Positions 35,743-44,624 of a stretch of DNA of 64,000 nt are shown here, one piece after another. Origin of the DNA: Myroides sp. WP-1 (GTDB taxonomy: Bacteria > Bacteroidota > Bacteroidia > Flavobacteriales > Flavobacteriaceae). A program made the translations under genes and the position numbers. The notes below the pieces were generated by a model that did not search any database, was not told the origin of the DNA, and saw only the letters and a program-made list of their open reading frames with translations. The stretch covers positions 1 through 64,000 of the forward strand of contig NZ_JACHTC010000013.1 in NCBI RefSeq assembly GCF_014145635.1, given 5' to 3'. How positions within the stretch are numbered: position 1 is the stretch's first letter; each line of letters starts with the position of its first letter.

Positions 35743-35816
35743 CTCCCCCTCTTGGGCTCGAACCAAGGACCCTCTGATTAACAGTCAGATGCTCTAACCA
35801 ACTGAGCTAAGGAGGA
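35743..35816 (-). tRNA. tRNA-Asn (GTT), copy 2
   Basis: A tRNA gene identical to copy 1 (74 nt, anticodon GTT), separated from it by about 50 bp. Being upstream in the minus direction, it is transcribed first and shares the terminator at 35583-35618. Confidence 0.97.
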
Positions 35817-35898
35817 AGGTGTGTTACCTTTATTGCGATGCAAATATAGTGTGTTTTCTTCTTTTTGCAAATATTTTCAACAAAAAAACTCACTTTTT

Positions 35899-36549
35899 TC
35901 AGCTCTCACCTCGGAGTGTAGGCAATCCCAAACGATAACGAGTTGCTATCAAACGAATTACAAAAACAGAGGTTGCTGTAGAAATTTGTACAATAACGGG
36001 ATCAAATCCGATTGCCTGAAGGATATAGTAGATACCAACCCCAAAAATACACGCTAAGGCGTACCATTCTTGTCTAAAAATAGCGGGAATCTCATTAATC
36101 AAGATATCGCGGATCATTCCTCCAACCACACCTGTAATCGTTGCCATGATAACCACTACCCAAAAAGGATAACCTAAGGCTAGTGTTTTTTCTGTTCCGA
36201 CAACAACAAACAATCCCAATCCAATACTGTCAAACCACAGAAAAGTATTATTTAATCGAATTAATTTCTGAGGAAATATAATTACGAGCATCAAAGCGAC
36301 AATCGTACACCAAACATAAACACTGGTCAACATCCAGAACGGCGTTACCCCCAACAACAAATCTCGAAGTGTACCTCCACCTGTAGCTGTTACAAACCCT
36401 ACTACAAAAGCACCAAACCAATCCACACGTTTAGCCGAAGCTAAACGAATTCCGGATATAGCAAACGCAATGGTTCCAAAAAATTCAATCACGTCAACAA
36501 ATTCAATTGCCAACCAAAATTTCGCAAAGGTGTCCATCAACTCATTCAT
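35899..36549 (-). CDS. TRIC-like membrane channel (UPF0126 family)
   Basis: The 216-residue protein has seven membrane helices arranged as two repeats, each with the glycine-rich GGGTLRD / GGMIRD motif (GFVTATGGGTLRDLLLG at ~50-65, VVGGMIRDIL at ~140). It is a trimeric intracellular cation channel-like protein of the bacterial UPF0126 (YicG) type, forming a potassium-permeable pore in related proteins. It is 25 bp after the dehydrogenase gene, so probably one transcript. Confidence 0.9.
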   Translation of the reverse strand: MNELMDTFAKFWLAIEFVDVIEFFGTIAFAISGIRLASAKRVDWFGAFVVGFVTATGGGTLRDLLLGVTPFWMLTSVYVWCTIVALMLVIIFPQKLIRLNNTFLWFDSIGLGLFVVVGTEKTLALGYPFWVVVIMATITGVVGGMIRDILINEIPAIFRQEWYALACIFGVGIYYILQAIGFDPVIVQISTATSVFVIRLIATRYRLGLPTLRGES

Positions 36550-36573
36550 AGACCAAACCGTATATTAAACTTT

Positions 36574-37866
36574 TTACTTAATTACTACCGTCTTTTTATT
36601 GACGAAAGCTAACAATCCTTCTTCAGACATCTCTCTGCCTATTCCGGAGAACTTACTTCCTCCAAAAGGAACACGAGGATCAGAGATCACCATTTCGTTA
36701 ATAAAAACAGCACCATCATCCAATTGATGAATCCACGGCCTTAACTTCTCAATATCTTTGCCAAAAATAGAAACACCCAAACCAAAACGAGAATCATTAC
36801 TCATTGCAACGGCTTCTTCTAGCGTATCAAATCCCACTACAACAGCCAGCGGACCGAATGTTTCTTGAGTAAACACAGGCATTTGATCCGTTACGTCAAC
36901 TACAACAGTAGGTTCAAACCAATTTTTATCGCGTTTCCCTCCGCATACTATACGAGCTCCCATCGCGACGGAATCATTTAACAGCGTTTCTAGCTCAATA
37001 GCGAGGTCTTCGCGCGCCATTAACCCAATTCTAGTGTCTCGTTGCATAAGATCGCCCTGCTTCAATTTCTGAGCTTCTTCCGCCAATCGATTTGAGAACT
37101 CTTCCAAAAGAGAATGATGAACTAAAAATCGCTTACCTGCAATACAGCTTTGACCTGTATTTTGAAAACGCGCTTGTACGGCTACAGGAATAATTTCCTC
37201 AAGATCCACCTCTGCTGTAACAATAAAAGCATTACTTCCTCCTAGCTCTAAAAGAACAGGTTTAATTAAACTACCTGCTTTTTGTGCGACTGCACTTCCT
37301 GCTGGTTCACTACCAGTCAAAGAAACACCCTTAACTACAGGATGGGCAATTACCTCTTCAACTTCTTTTCCAGGCATTGTTAGGTTAAAATAAACTTGCT
37401 CAAATCCGTCAACTAAAAAACATGACTCTAGCGCTTGTGCAGCCAAAGGAACATTACTTGCGTGTTTCAACAAAACAGTATTTCCCGCTAACAAAGTAGG
37501 AATAGCAAAGCGAAATACTTGCCAAAAAGGAAAATTCCACGGCATAACACCCAAAATTACCCCCATTGGATCATGTACTATATAAGTTTCTGACCAACGT
37601 GTTTCGATCGTTCTTCCTTCTAATATGCGCTTTCCCTCCTCGATGTAAAAGTCTATTAACGTCGCACTTTTTTCTACTTCAGCTATCGATTGACTCAAGG
37701 GCTTAAACATATCGCGAGTAATCATCTCTCCATAAGTTTCCTTATTAGCCAAAAGTTTTTCCTTTACTTTTTTAAGGTACATGATACGTGTATCTACCGA
37801 CAATGCACGCCATTTCACAAAGGCTTCTTGTGCTTTTTCAATGGTAATTTCTATTTCTTTTTTCAT
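36574..37866 (-). CDS. Succinate-semialdehyde dehydrogenase (aldehyde dehydrogenase)
   Basis: The 430-residue enzyme has ELGGSNAFI with the catalytic glutamate and [12 protein letters not shown] with the nucleophilic cysteine. The N-terminal ALDH-type [22 protein letters not shown] is conserved. It is slightly shorter than the usual 450-460-residue family. It oxidises succinate semialdehyde or a related aldehyde to its acid with NAD(P)+; the exact substrate is uncertain. No 4-aminobutyrate genes are adjacent. Confidence 0.88.
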   Translation of the reverse strand: MKKEIEITIEKAQEAFVKWRALSVDTRIMYLKKVKEKLLANKETYGEMITRDMFKPLSQSIAEVEKSATLIDFYIEEGKRILEGRTIETRWSETYIVHDPMGVILGVMPWNFPFWQVFRFAIPTLLAGNTVLLKHASNVPLAAQALESCFLVDGFEQVYFNLTMPGKEVEEVIAHPVVKGVSLTGSEPAGSAVAQKAGSLIKPVLLELGGSNAFIVTAEVDLEEIIPVAVQARFQNTGQSCIAGKRFLVHHSLLEEFSNRLAEEAQKLKQGDLMQRDTRIGLMAREDLAIELETLLNDSVAMGARIVCGGKRDKNWFEPTVVVDVTDQMPVFTQETFGPLAVVVGFDTLEEAVAMSNDSRFGLGVSIFGKDIEKLRPWIHQLDDGAVFINEMVISDPRVPFGGSKFSGIGREMSEEGLLAFVNKKTVVIK

Positions 37867-38033
37867 GCTAAACTATTTTTTGTATTATAAAATTACAACA
37901 TCACCCTAACTAATTACTCTTCTTCGTAAAAAAAAGAGAAATTTCTTTTTTTCAACGCTCATCTTTGCCTTGCAAAGAGAAATATACTGTTAATGGAAAA
38001 AAAATGAAAGAACTGTCTTTTCAATATTAGGTT

Positions 38034-38041
38034 TATCTTTG
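38034..38041 (+). promoter_or_regulatory. TAnnTTTG promoter element
   Basis: TATCTTTG, 24 bp before the ATG of the 58-codon gene at 38066. The location supports this small gene. Confidence 0.6.
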
Positions 38042-38065
38042 CAGTATTCAAATTAGATACTACTC

Positions 38066-38242
38066 ATGGATAAAAATGTAAAACTACTAAGCATCGGATT
38101 AATTCTGTTTGCACTAAGTTTAATCTTAAAGGCAACACATATCATCAATACGACCATCAGTACCATTGTCATCTTAATCGGATTTGCCTTTATTGTTGTT
38201 TCTTTATATCACTTGGTTTTTACCAAACTACGTAAGAAATAG
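38066..38242 (+). CDS. Small membrane protein, 58 aa
   Basis: The frame encodes MDKNVKLLSIGLILFALS..., with two strongly hydrophobic helices (residues ~7-22 and ~33-50) and a basic tail TKLRKK. It is a two-helix, hairpin-like inner-membrane protein. The promoter element is in the right place and the start is a good ATG. It stands between oppositely oriented genes. No family is recognised. Confidence 0.65.
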   Translation: MDKNVKLLSIGLILFALSLILKATHIINTTISTIVILIGFAFIVVSLYHLVFTKLRKK

Positions 38243-38296
38243 GTTGATTGTCGATTGTTGAAAGTTGATTGTTGAAAGTTGATTATTGAAGATTGA
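38243..38296. repeat. Short tandem repeat after the small membrane gene
   Basis: GTTGATTGTTGAAA (38264-38277) is repeated imperfectly on both sides (GTTGATTGTCGATT before, GTTGATTATTGAAG after), about 3.5 units in total. It looks like replication-slippage DNA at a gene end. Confidence 0.7.
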
Positions 38297-38328
38297 GCTT
38301 GGTAATTGGCAAAAATAAATACAAAAAA

Positions 38329-38358
38329 AACAGCGATAAACGAATGCTTATCACTGTT
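38329..38358 (-). terminator. Terminator of the threonine dehydrogenase gene
   Basis: On the minus strand AACAGTGATAA pairs with TTATCGCTGTT (one G-T wobble), followed by a long T tract. The wobble fits the minus direction. Confidence 0.8.
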
Positions 38359-38400
38359 CTTTTACTGTATAATTCACTACTTTTAAAAAAGTAGGTACTC

Positions 38401-39354
38401 TTATTTCTTTAAAACTTTTCCTAAGTTTTCAAGCATTACCTCTGTCATAGCAGCTAAATCATACTTGTGTTTCCAGTTCCAATCTTGTTGTGCGCTGCTG
38501 TCATCAATACTTGCAGGCCAACTATCTGCAATAGCTTGACGGAAATCAGGTTCATATGATATCGTAAAATCAGGAATGTGTTTTGTAATCTCAGCTGCAA
38601 TTTCTTCTGGTGTAAAAGAAATCCCTCCTAAATTATACGAAGAGCGAATTTTCACTGCTTCTTTTGGTGCTTGCATGATTCCTACCGTTGCATCTAATGC
38701 ATCGACCATATACATCATAGGCAAACCTGTTTTTTCAGATAAGAAGCAGTTATAATGTTTATCTTCAATAGCCTTATAGAAAATATCAACAGCATAATCC
38801 GTTGTTCCACCACCTGGAGGAGTTGTCCAAGAAATTAAACCAGGGTATCGAATACTGCGTACATCTACTCCAAATTTATTGAAGTAATATTCACACCAAC
38901 GTTCACCTGTTTGTTTAGAAATACCGTATACTGTACTTGGTTCCATAACCGTGTACTGAGGAGTATTTTCTCTTGGAGTTGTAGGGCCAAATACAGCAAT
39001 TGAAGAAGGCCAAAATATTTTTTTAATTTTTCCTTCTTTTGCAAGATTTAAAACGTGAAACAATGAATTCATGTTTAGATCCCAAGCAAAAGCAGGGTTT
39101 TTCTCTGCTGTTGCAGACAATAAAGCTGCCATCAAATAAACTTCTTCCACTTGATGTTTCTCTATGACTTGAGCAACCGCTTCAAACTCCATTGCATTCA
39201 AAATTTCGAATGGCCCAGAGCTCATTAATGCTTCATTTCCTTCTCTAATGTCTGAGGCGATAACATTCTCATTTCCATAGATTCCACGCAACTTTAACGT
39301 AAGTTCAGAGCCAATTTGCCCACAAGCTCCAATAATCAATATTTTGGTTCCCAT
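38401..39354 (-). CDS. L-threonine 3-dehydrogenase, SDR (epimerase-like) type
   Basis: The 317-residue protein has the Rossmann start ILIIGACGQIGSELTLKL, the catalytic Tyr-x-x-x-Lys in STVYGISKQTGERW, and the IRYPGLISWTTPPGGGTTDYAVDIF block that marks the epimerase-type L-threonine 3-dehydrogenases. It oxidises threonine to 2-amino-3-ketobutyrate with NAD+. The partner lyase gene (kbl) is not in the window. The promoter is at 39375-39382. Confidence 0.9.
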   Translation of the reverse strand: MGTKILIIGACGQIGSELTLKLRGIYGNENVIASDIREGNEALMSSGPFEILNAMEFEAVAQVIEKHQVEEVYLMAALLSATAEKNPAFAWDLNMNSLFHVLNLAKEGKIKKIFWPSSIAVFGPTTPRENTPQYTVMEPSTVYGISKQTGERWCEYYFNKFGVDVRSIRYPGLISWTTPPGGGTTDYAVDIFYKAIEDKHYNCFLSEKTGLPMMYMVDALDATVGIMQAPKEAVKIRSSYNLGGISFTPEEIAAEITKHIPDFTISYEPDFRQAIADSWPASIDDSSAQQDWNWKHKYDLAAMTEVMLENLGKVLKK

Positions 39355-39374
39355 TTATTTTGTATTTAGTTGCA

Positions 39375-39382
39375 CAAATATA
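39375..39382 (-). promoter_or_regulatory. TAnnTTTG promoter with -33 TTG
   Basis: TATATTTG on the minus strand with TTG at 39403-39405, a spacing of 20 bp, which is the usual Bacteroidota distance. The ATG is 21 bp downstream. This is the best complete promoter in the window. Confidence 0.7.
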
Positions 39383-39523
39383 GCCGTTGCAAAACAATAA
39401 ATCAATGCAAAAACCCACATTTATATAAGTTAACAAATAAAAAAACCGCTTATTCCACCTTAATTCAAATATAATTCGCTATGGTTTATCGCAAAGCAAG
39501 TCAAATAAATTCAATAACATTCG

Positions 39524-39531
39524 TAAATTTG
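39524..39531 (+). promoter_or_regulatory. TAnnTTTG promoter element of the lipoprotein-mfd operon
   Basis: TAAATTTG, 19 bp before the ATG at 39551. Confidence 0.55.
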
Positions 39532-39550
39532 ACCTTTGAAATTCAAGCAT

Positions 39551-40150
39551 ATGAAAAATATTGGGATGATTTTACTTCTTGTTGTCGGTTTATGTCTGAC
39601 TTCTTGTAAGAAAGAAATTGACAACAGTGAATTAGAACAGGCAAAAATACAACAGTATAACGACAGTGTATTCAGTCATTTGATGAAGGAATGGAAATTC
39701 AAAATTCCAAAAGCTTCGAAAGAGTTAACCCCTATATTGGAGGAATGGAAACCATGGACAAACCTCATCAACGAGGTAAAGTTACGTCCTGTTTCAACCA
39801 TTGGTGCATTTCAAAAAAAAGCAGCTACCTTGAGTGAGATTGCGGAGAATTTGACTTATCAATCGTACCCTGCTCAACTCAACACGCCTGATATTCAAAC
39901 GCGCTATACAACATTACTCAATTCATTTCAGAATTTGGAGATGTATGTCAATTTGGATCCTGTCAATTTAGATAAAGTGGATGAATGGCTTCACAATATT
40001 CAAATTAGTTTAGATGATATCATGCGTATGATGGAAGAAAACCTAGTGCGTCAAAATTATGCTAAACAAGAGGGAGAAGAGGTTATGTTACAAGAAATGG
40101 AAGCTTTGAGAAATGAAACGCGCAATGCAAATCCCGAAGAAGAACAGTAA
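39551..40150 (+). CDS. Lipoprotein co-transcribed with mfd
   Basis: From the ATG at 39551 the product is 199 residues, with lipobox CLTSC. A frame of 5 codons upstream begins only with TTG and is rejected. The mature part is almost entirely helical (predicted long helical hairpins: residues ~45-80, 90-130, 145-195) and rich in Glu and Gln near its end. It ends 3 bp before mfd, an arrangement also found in other flavobacteria (from memory). The function is unknown. Confidence 0.85.
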   Translation: MKNIGMILLLVVGLCLTSCKKEIDNSELEQAKIQQYNDSVFSHLMKEWKFKIPKASKELTPILEEWKPWTNLINEVKLRPVSTIGAFQKKAATLSEIAENLTYQSYPAQLNTPDIQTRYTTLLNSFQNLEMYVNLDPVNLDKVDEWLHNIQISLDDIMRMMEENLVRQNYAKQEGEEVMLQEMEALRNETRNANPEEEQ

Positions 40151-40153
40151 TTT

Positions 40154-43100
40154 ATGGAAATAAAACAATATTTTAATGAGGCTGTACAAACCAAACAAGT
40201 TGTACATGATTTATTAAATAGTAGACAACCTATATTTTTCAAAGGGCTTGTTGGGTCAGCGCTATCCTTTCAAGTGGAAAGTATTTTTCGACAAACGGAA
40301 CTTCCCTTCCTATTAATTTTTAATGACAAAGAAGAAGCAGCTTATTATCTAAATGATTTAGAGCATTTTATCAATAAACAAGATGTACTCTTCTACCCAG
40401 GTTCTTATCGTCGTCCTTATCAAATTGAAGAAACAGACAACGCCAATGTACTACTTCGCGCTGAAGTTCTCAATCGCATTAGTTCACGTAAAAAGCCCTC
40501 TATTATTGTTTCGTATGCGGAAGCTATTTTTGAAAAAGTAGTAACCAAGAAAGTCCTAGAAAAAAACACCTTAAAGGTGCAAATTGGCGATCAATTAACC
40601 ATTGATTTCGTCAATGAAACCTTGTTTGAATACAATTTCAAACGCGTAGATTTTGTAGCTGAACCTGGTGAATTTTCTGTACGCGGTGGAATCATCGACG
40701 TTTTTTCCTTTTCGAATGACAACCCTTACCGCATTGAGTTTTTTGGAGATGAGATCGATAGCATCCGAACCTTTGATGTCGAGACGCAACTTTCAGTAGA
40801 CAAGCAAAAGAAAATCACGATTATTCCCAATGTAGAAAACAAATTCACTGCAGAAACAAGAGAGAGTTTTTTGGAATACATTCCTGAAAAAACAGTAATC
40901 CTTGCTCAAAATACAGCTTTTATTGTTGATCAATTGAACCGAAATTTTGAAAAAGCGAATGCTATTTTTGAAAAACTAAACAAGGAGCTCAAATATTCTG
41001 ATCCAAATCAGATGTTTTTAAGTGGCGATGTATTTTTACGACAAGTTGAACTATTCAACTACATAGAACTTACAGAAAGTCACGCTATAACTCCGAGTAA
41101 AACTTTCATTTTTCACAGTAAACCACAACCTTCGTTCAATAAGCAGTTTGATCTATTGGTGCGCAATTTAAATGACAACTCGGACAATGGGTATACCAAC
41201 TACTTATTTTGCGCCAACGAGAATCAAGCACGCCGTTTCAAAGATATATTTGAAGCCATGCGAGACGAGGATCAAAATCAAGTCGTTCAACAATACAAAA
41301 CAATTGTTACTCCGATTTATGAAGGATTCATTGATGAAGAAAAACAAATCGCTTGTTATACGGATCATCAAATTTTTGAACGATACCACAAGTTTACGTT
41401 AAAGAATGGGTATACGAAAAAACAGACCATCACGCTCAAAGAAATTAATTCGCTAAGTGTTGGTGATTATGTCACACATATCGACCACGGAATTGGAAAA
41501 TTTGGAGGCTTACAGAAAATACAGGTAGAAGGTAAAACACAAGAAGCCATCAAATTGGTGTATGCGGACAATGATATTGTATATGTGAGTATTCACTCTT
41601 TACACAAAATTGCCAAGTACAACGGCAAGGATGGTGCTGTTCCTAAAATTCACAAGTTAGGATCTTCTGCTTGGAAAAACTTAAAAACCAAAACAAAGGC
41701 ACGTGTTAAAAACATTGCGTTTAATTTAATTCAACTGTATGCTAAGCGCAGAACACAAAAAGGATTTGCCTGTGCACCTGACAGTTACCTACAGCATGAA
41801 TTAGAAAGTTCTTTTATTTACGAAGATACGCCTGATCAGTTAAAAGCAACACAAGAGGTAAAAGCGGATATGGAACTAGATCGTCCGATGGACCGATTGG
41901 TTTGTGGAGACGTTGGTTTTGGAAAGACAGAGGTAGCCATTCGCGCTGCTTTTAAAATGGTTGACAACGGCAAACAAGTAGCAATCTTAGTGCCTACAAC
42001 AATTTTGGCTTTTCAGCATTTCAAAACATTCTCTGAGCGATTAAAAGACATGCCTGTTCGAGTGAGTTACATCAATCGCTTTAGAACAGCGAAACAGAAA
42101 AGCGATATTCTACGTGATTTAGAGGCAGGGCAAATCGACATTATCATAGGAACACATCAATTGGTGAATAAGAACGTTGTCTTCAAAGACTTGGGCTTAT
42201 TAATCATTGATGAGGAACAGAAATTTGGTGTAGCCGTAAAAGACAAACTGAAAACAATATCAGAAAATGTAGATACGCTAACCTTAACAGCCACGCCAAT
42301 TCCGAGAACGCTTCAATTTTCATTGATGGCGGCTCGTGATCTATCTGTTATCACTACTCCTCCACCCAACCGTTATCCAATTGAAACGAATGTTGTTGGA
42401 TTTAATGAAGAGATCATCCGCGATGCGGTTGCTTATGAATTGGAACGCGGTGGACAAGTGTATTTCATCAACAACCGAATTGAAAATATTCGCGAGGTTG
42501 CTGGGATGATTCAACGCTTAGTACCCGATGCTAAAGTTGGTGTTGGACATGGACAAATGGACGGTAAAAAACTGGAAGAATTGATGTTAGCTTTCATGGA
42601 TGGTGAATTTGACGTACTCGTTGCTACCACGATCATCGAAAGTGGATTGGATGTTCCCAATGCCAATACAATTTTAATCAACAACGCCAACAACTTTGGT
42701 TTGTCGGATTTACATCAAATGCGTGGACGTGTTGGACGAAGTAACAAAAAAGCATTCTGCTATTTTATATGTCCTCCTTATTCTGCCATGACAGAAGAAG
42801 CACGTAAAAGAATTCAAGCTTTAGAGCAATTTAGCGATTTAGGCAGTGGGTTTAATATCGCAATGAAAGATTTAGAAATTCGAGGAGCAGGCGATATTTT
42901 GGGAGGTGAACAAAGCGGCTTTATCAATGAGATTGGTTTTGAGACTTACCAAAAGATCATGCAAGAAGCCATTGAAGAATTAAAAGAAAACGAGTTCAAA
43001 GATCTTTATCTAGAAGATAAAAAAGAAGAAAACAAGGTATTCGTACGCGATTGCCAAATTGATACAGATTTTGAAATTCTATTTCCTGATGAATATGTCA

Positions 43101-43510
43101 ACAACATCACAGAACGCTTAAACTTATACAATGAATTAAGCGCAATTTCGACAGAAGATGTACTACAGGAATATGAGCAACGTCTGATTGATCGTTTCGG
43201 ACCATTACCGAGACAAGCTATCGCACTTTTAGACAGTTTACGCATCAAATGGCATGCTAGTAACCTTGGTATTGAAAAAGTAATTCTAAAACAAGGTAAA
43301 ATGGTCTGCTACTTCCTTGGAGATCAAAAATCAGGTTTTTACACCTCTCCTAAGTTTAGACAAGTCTTGACTTTTGTACAACAGAGCTCACACTTGTGTA
43401 AAATGCGAGAGAAAGAAACAAAGAACGGATTGCGTTTGATGTTGTCTTTTGATCAAGTCAAATCGATAAAAAAAGCGTTGGAGTACTTGGCTGGCATAGA
43501 TAAAATGTAA
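40154..43510 (+). CDS. mfd: Transcription-repair coupling factor
   Basis: The 1118-residue protein has the full Mfd layout: an N-terminal UvrB-homology region (GLVGSALSFQ, GSYRRPYQIEE), the RNA-polymerase-interacting CarD-like domain (~435-510, VGDYVTHIDHGIGKFGG), a RecG-like translocase with Walker A VCGDVGFGKTEVAIRAAF, DEEQ box, TATPIPRTLQFS and QMRGRVGRSNKKAFCYF, and the C-terminal TRCF domain. It displaces stalled RNA polymerase and recruits UvrA. It is in an operon with the upstream lipoprotein. Confidence 0.98.
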   Translation: MEIKQYFNEAVQTKQVVHDLLNSRQPIFFKGLVGSALSFQVESIFRQTELPFLLIFNDKEEAAYYLNDLEHFINKQDVLFYPGSYRRPYQIEETDNANVLLRAEVLNRISSRKKPSIIVSYAEAIFEKVVTKKVLEKNTLKVQIGDQLTIDFVNETLFEYNFKRVDFVAEPGEFSVRGGIIDVFSFSNDNPYRIEFFGDEIDSIRTFDVETQLSVDKQKKITIIPNVENKFTAETRESFLEYIPEKTVILAQNTAFIVDQLNRNFEKANAIFEKLNKELKYSDPNQMFLSGDVFLRQVELFNYIELTESHAITPSKTFIFHSKPQPSFNKQFDLLVRNLNDNSDNGYTNYLFCANENQARRFKDIFEAMRDEDQNQVVQQYKTIVTPIYEGFIDEEKQIACYTDHQIFERYHKFTLKNGYTKKQTITLKEINSLSVGDYVTHIDHGIGKFGGLQKIQVEGKTQEAIKLVYADNDIVYVSIHSLHKIAKYNGKDGAVPKIHKLGSSAWKNLKTKTKARVKNIAFNLIQLYAKRRTQKGFACAPDSYLQHELESSFIYEDTPDQLKATQEVKADMELDRPMDRLVCGDVGFGKTEVAIRAAFKMVDNGKQVAILVPTTILAFQHFKTFSERLKDMPVRVSYINRFRTAKQKSDILRDLEAGQIDIIIGTHQLVNKNVVFKDLGLLIIDEEQKFGVAVKDKLKTISENVDTLTLTATPIPRTLQFSLMAARDLSVITTPPPNRYPIETNVVGFNEEIIRDAVAYELERGGQVYFINNRIENIREVAGMIQRLVPDAKVGVGHGQMDGKKLEELMLAFMDGEFDVLVATTIIESGLDVPNANTILINNANNFGLSDLHQMRGRVGRSNKKAFCYFICPPYSAMTEEARKRIQALEQFSDLGSGFNIAMKDLEIRGAGDILGGEQSGFINEIGFETYQKIMQEAIEELKENEFKDLYLEDKKEENKVFVRDCQIDTDFEILFPDEYVNNITERLNLYNELSAISTEDVLQEYEQRLIDRFGPLPRQAIALLDSLRIKWHASNLGIEKVILKQGKMVCYFLGDQKSGFYTSPKFRQVLTFVQQSSHLCKMREKETKNGLRLMLSFDQVKSIKKALEYLAGIDKM

Positions 43511-43524
43511 AATAGAAAGAGGAA

Positions 43525-43676
43525 AGAAGAAAGAGGAAAGGTGAATTTTCTTATTTTAAAAAAAATAACACTATACCAAAACTGTGTAAGTATAAAATTC
43601 TGCTTGGGTTAAAACTGAGCAGAATTTTTTTATGTTTTATTTCCATAGTTATGGAAAACAAAAGACCTCTATCCCC
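43525..43676. repeat. Extragenic direct repeat, copy 1
   Basis: About 150 bp nearly identical to 44287-44436. It starts with a purine-rich run (GAAAGAGGAAAG), contains a terminator-like hairpin and the small palindrome CCATAGTTATGG, and ends near TATCCCC. The two copies flank a single converging gene (43710-44237). Confidence 0.9.
43594..43628 (+). terminator. Terminator-like hairpin in the repeat, downstream of mfd
   Basis: AAAATTCTGC (43594-43603) pairs with GCAGAATTTT (43619-43628), loop of 15 nt, then T residues. The same structure is in the second repeat copy at about 44355-44389. Confidence 0.7.
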
Positions 43677-43709
43677 CATCTTATTTCCTATACCAAACAC
43701 GCGTATCAC

Positions 43710-44237
43710 CTATTTTCTACTGAGAATAGCGTATTTAAGCGTTACTCCGCAAGTAAAGATAAACTCTCCTCGTTGGACATCAAAATCTTGCATATATCCA
43801 CCGCCAGCATGTATATTGAATAGTAATCGTTTGGTGACACGTTCTTCATGTCCTATATGTAATTCCGTAAGGAGTATCTTATTAAAACTTTCATCCGTCA
43901 CCTTTCCAAAAGAATACTTGGCTTGCATACCAAGATAGAATTTTCTTTCTTCCTCATTGACAAAGTGCCATTTTAAGTTGGTTTTTGCGAAAGGTATAAA
44001 ACCGTATTCTAAAGAATATCCGTTTTTTTCTTCTAACTGATACCCAGGCCCCAATCCTACAAATGCCTCTACATGAGTATCATAAGTTATTCTGTATTTA
44101 TAGGAAGCTTCAATTCCCTGTCCGCCTAAATTAACGTATACCGTATGGTTCTCTTGCGAAAACGAAGGGGAGATAACAAGGAAAAAGAAAAATGCAATGA
44201 ATAGATTTCGCAATGTTAATGAAGAATAATTTATCAT
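43710..44237 (-). CDS. Small outer-membrane beta-barrel-like protein
   Basis: The 175-residue product has a signal peptide (FIAFFFFLVISPSFSQ). The mature part alternates polar and aromatic residues (HTVYVNLGGQGIEASYKYRI, VEAFVGLGPGYQLEEK, IHAGGGYMQDFDVQ) and ends in a strand (GVTLKYAILSRK), as expected for an 8-strand barrel. It has no family label that I can support. Two near-identical 150-bp repeats flank it. Its stop is in the repeat region. Confidence 0.7.
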   Translation of the reverse strand: MINYSSLTLRNLFIAFFFFLVISPSFSQENHTVYVNLGGQGIEASYKYRITYDTHVEAFVGLGPGYQLEEKNGYSLEYGFIPFAKTNLKWHFVNEEERKFYLGMQAKYSFGKVTDESFNKILLTELHIGHEERVTKRLLFNIHAGGGYMQDFDVQRGEFIFTCGVTLKYAILSRK

Positions 44238-44286
44238 AAATTAAAAAAATTGCTGCGAAAATAGTGTAAAAATTGGAGAGAAGAAA

Positions 44287-44436
44287 GAAGAAAGCAGAAA
44301 GGTGAATTTTCTTATTTTAAAAAAAATAACACTATACCAAAACTGTGTAAGTATAAAATTCTGCTTGGGTTAAAACTGAGCAGAATTTTTTATGTTTTAT
44401 TTCCATAGTTATGGAAACAAAAGACCTTTATCCCCC
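44287..44436. repeat. Extragenic direct repeat, copy 2 (MITE-like)
   Basis: Second copy of 43525-43676. Its outer ends form an imperfect inverted repeat: the left end has GAGAGAAGAAAG (44276-44287) and the right end, read in reverse, begins GAGAGAAGAAAG (44443-44454). This gives a unit of about 180 bp with terminal inverted repeats and no coding capacity. The stretch 44238-44624 contains no gene, only this repeat, the hairpin at 44456-44505 and a terminator. Confidence 0.8.
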
Positions 44437-44455
44437 TTTCCTCTTTCTTCTCTCT

Positions 44456-44505
44456 AAGATCAAACACAAAGGGCTTGCAAATGCAAGCCCTTTGTGTTTG
44501 ATCTT
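44456..44505. repeat. Perfect 24-bp hairpin (2-nt loop)
   Basis: The left arm (44456-44479, starting AAGATCAAACAC) is exactly complementary to the right arm (44482-44505). It adjoins the right end of the second extragenic repeat. It has no T tract on either side, unlike a terminator. Confidence 0.9.
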
Positions 44506-44591
44506 CACCTCTATCCTCTTTATCTCATTAGGTTTATATTTATTTTGGTATTCGATGAATCTACGCTGCGCTCCGATTTCTTCTATCCAAT

Positions 44592-44623
44592 AAAAAAAGC
44601 CAACTTTTCAGTTGGCTTTTTTT
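44592..44623 (-). terminator. Terminator of the M16 peptidase gene
   Basis: AAAAAAAGCCAAC (44592-44604) and GTTGGCTTTTTTT (44611-44623), loop TTTTCA. It lies just after the stop of the peptidase gene (minus strand). Confidence 0.9.
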
Positions 44624-44624
44624 A

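Noticed and set aside
39536..39550. TTG start of the lipoprotein before mfd
   Set aside because: The ATG 15 bp downstream gives a proper lipoprotein signal peptide.
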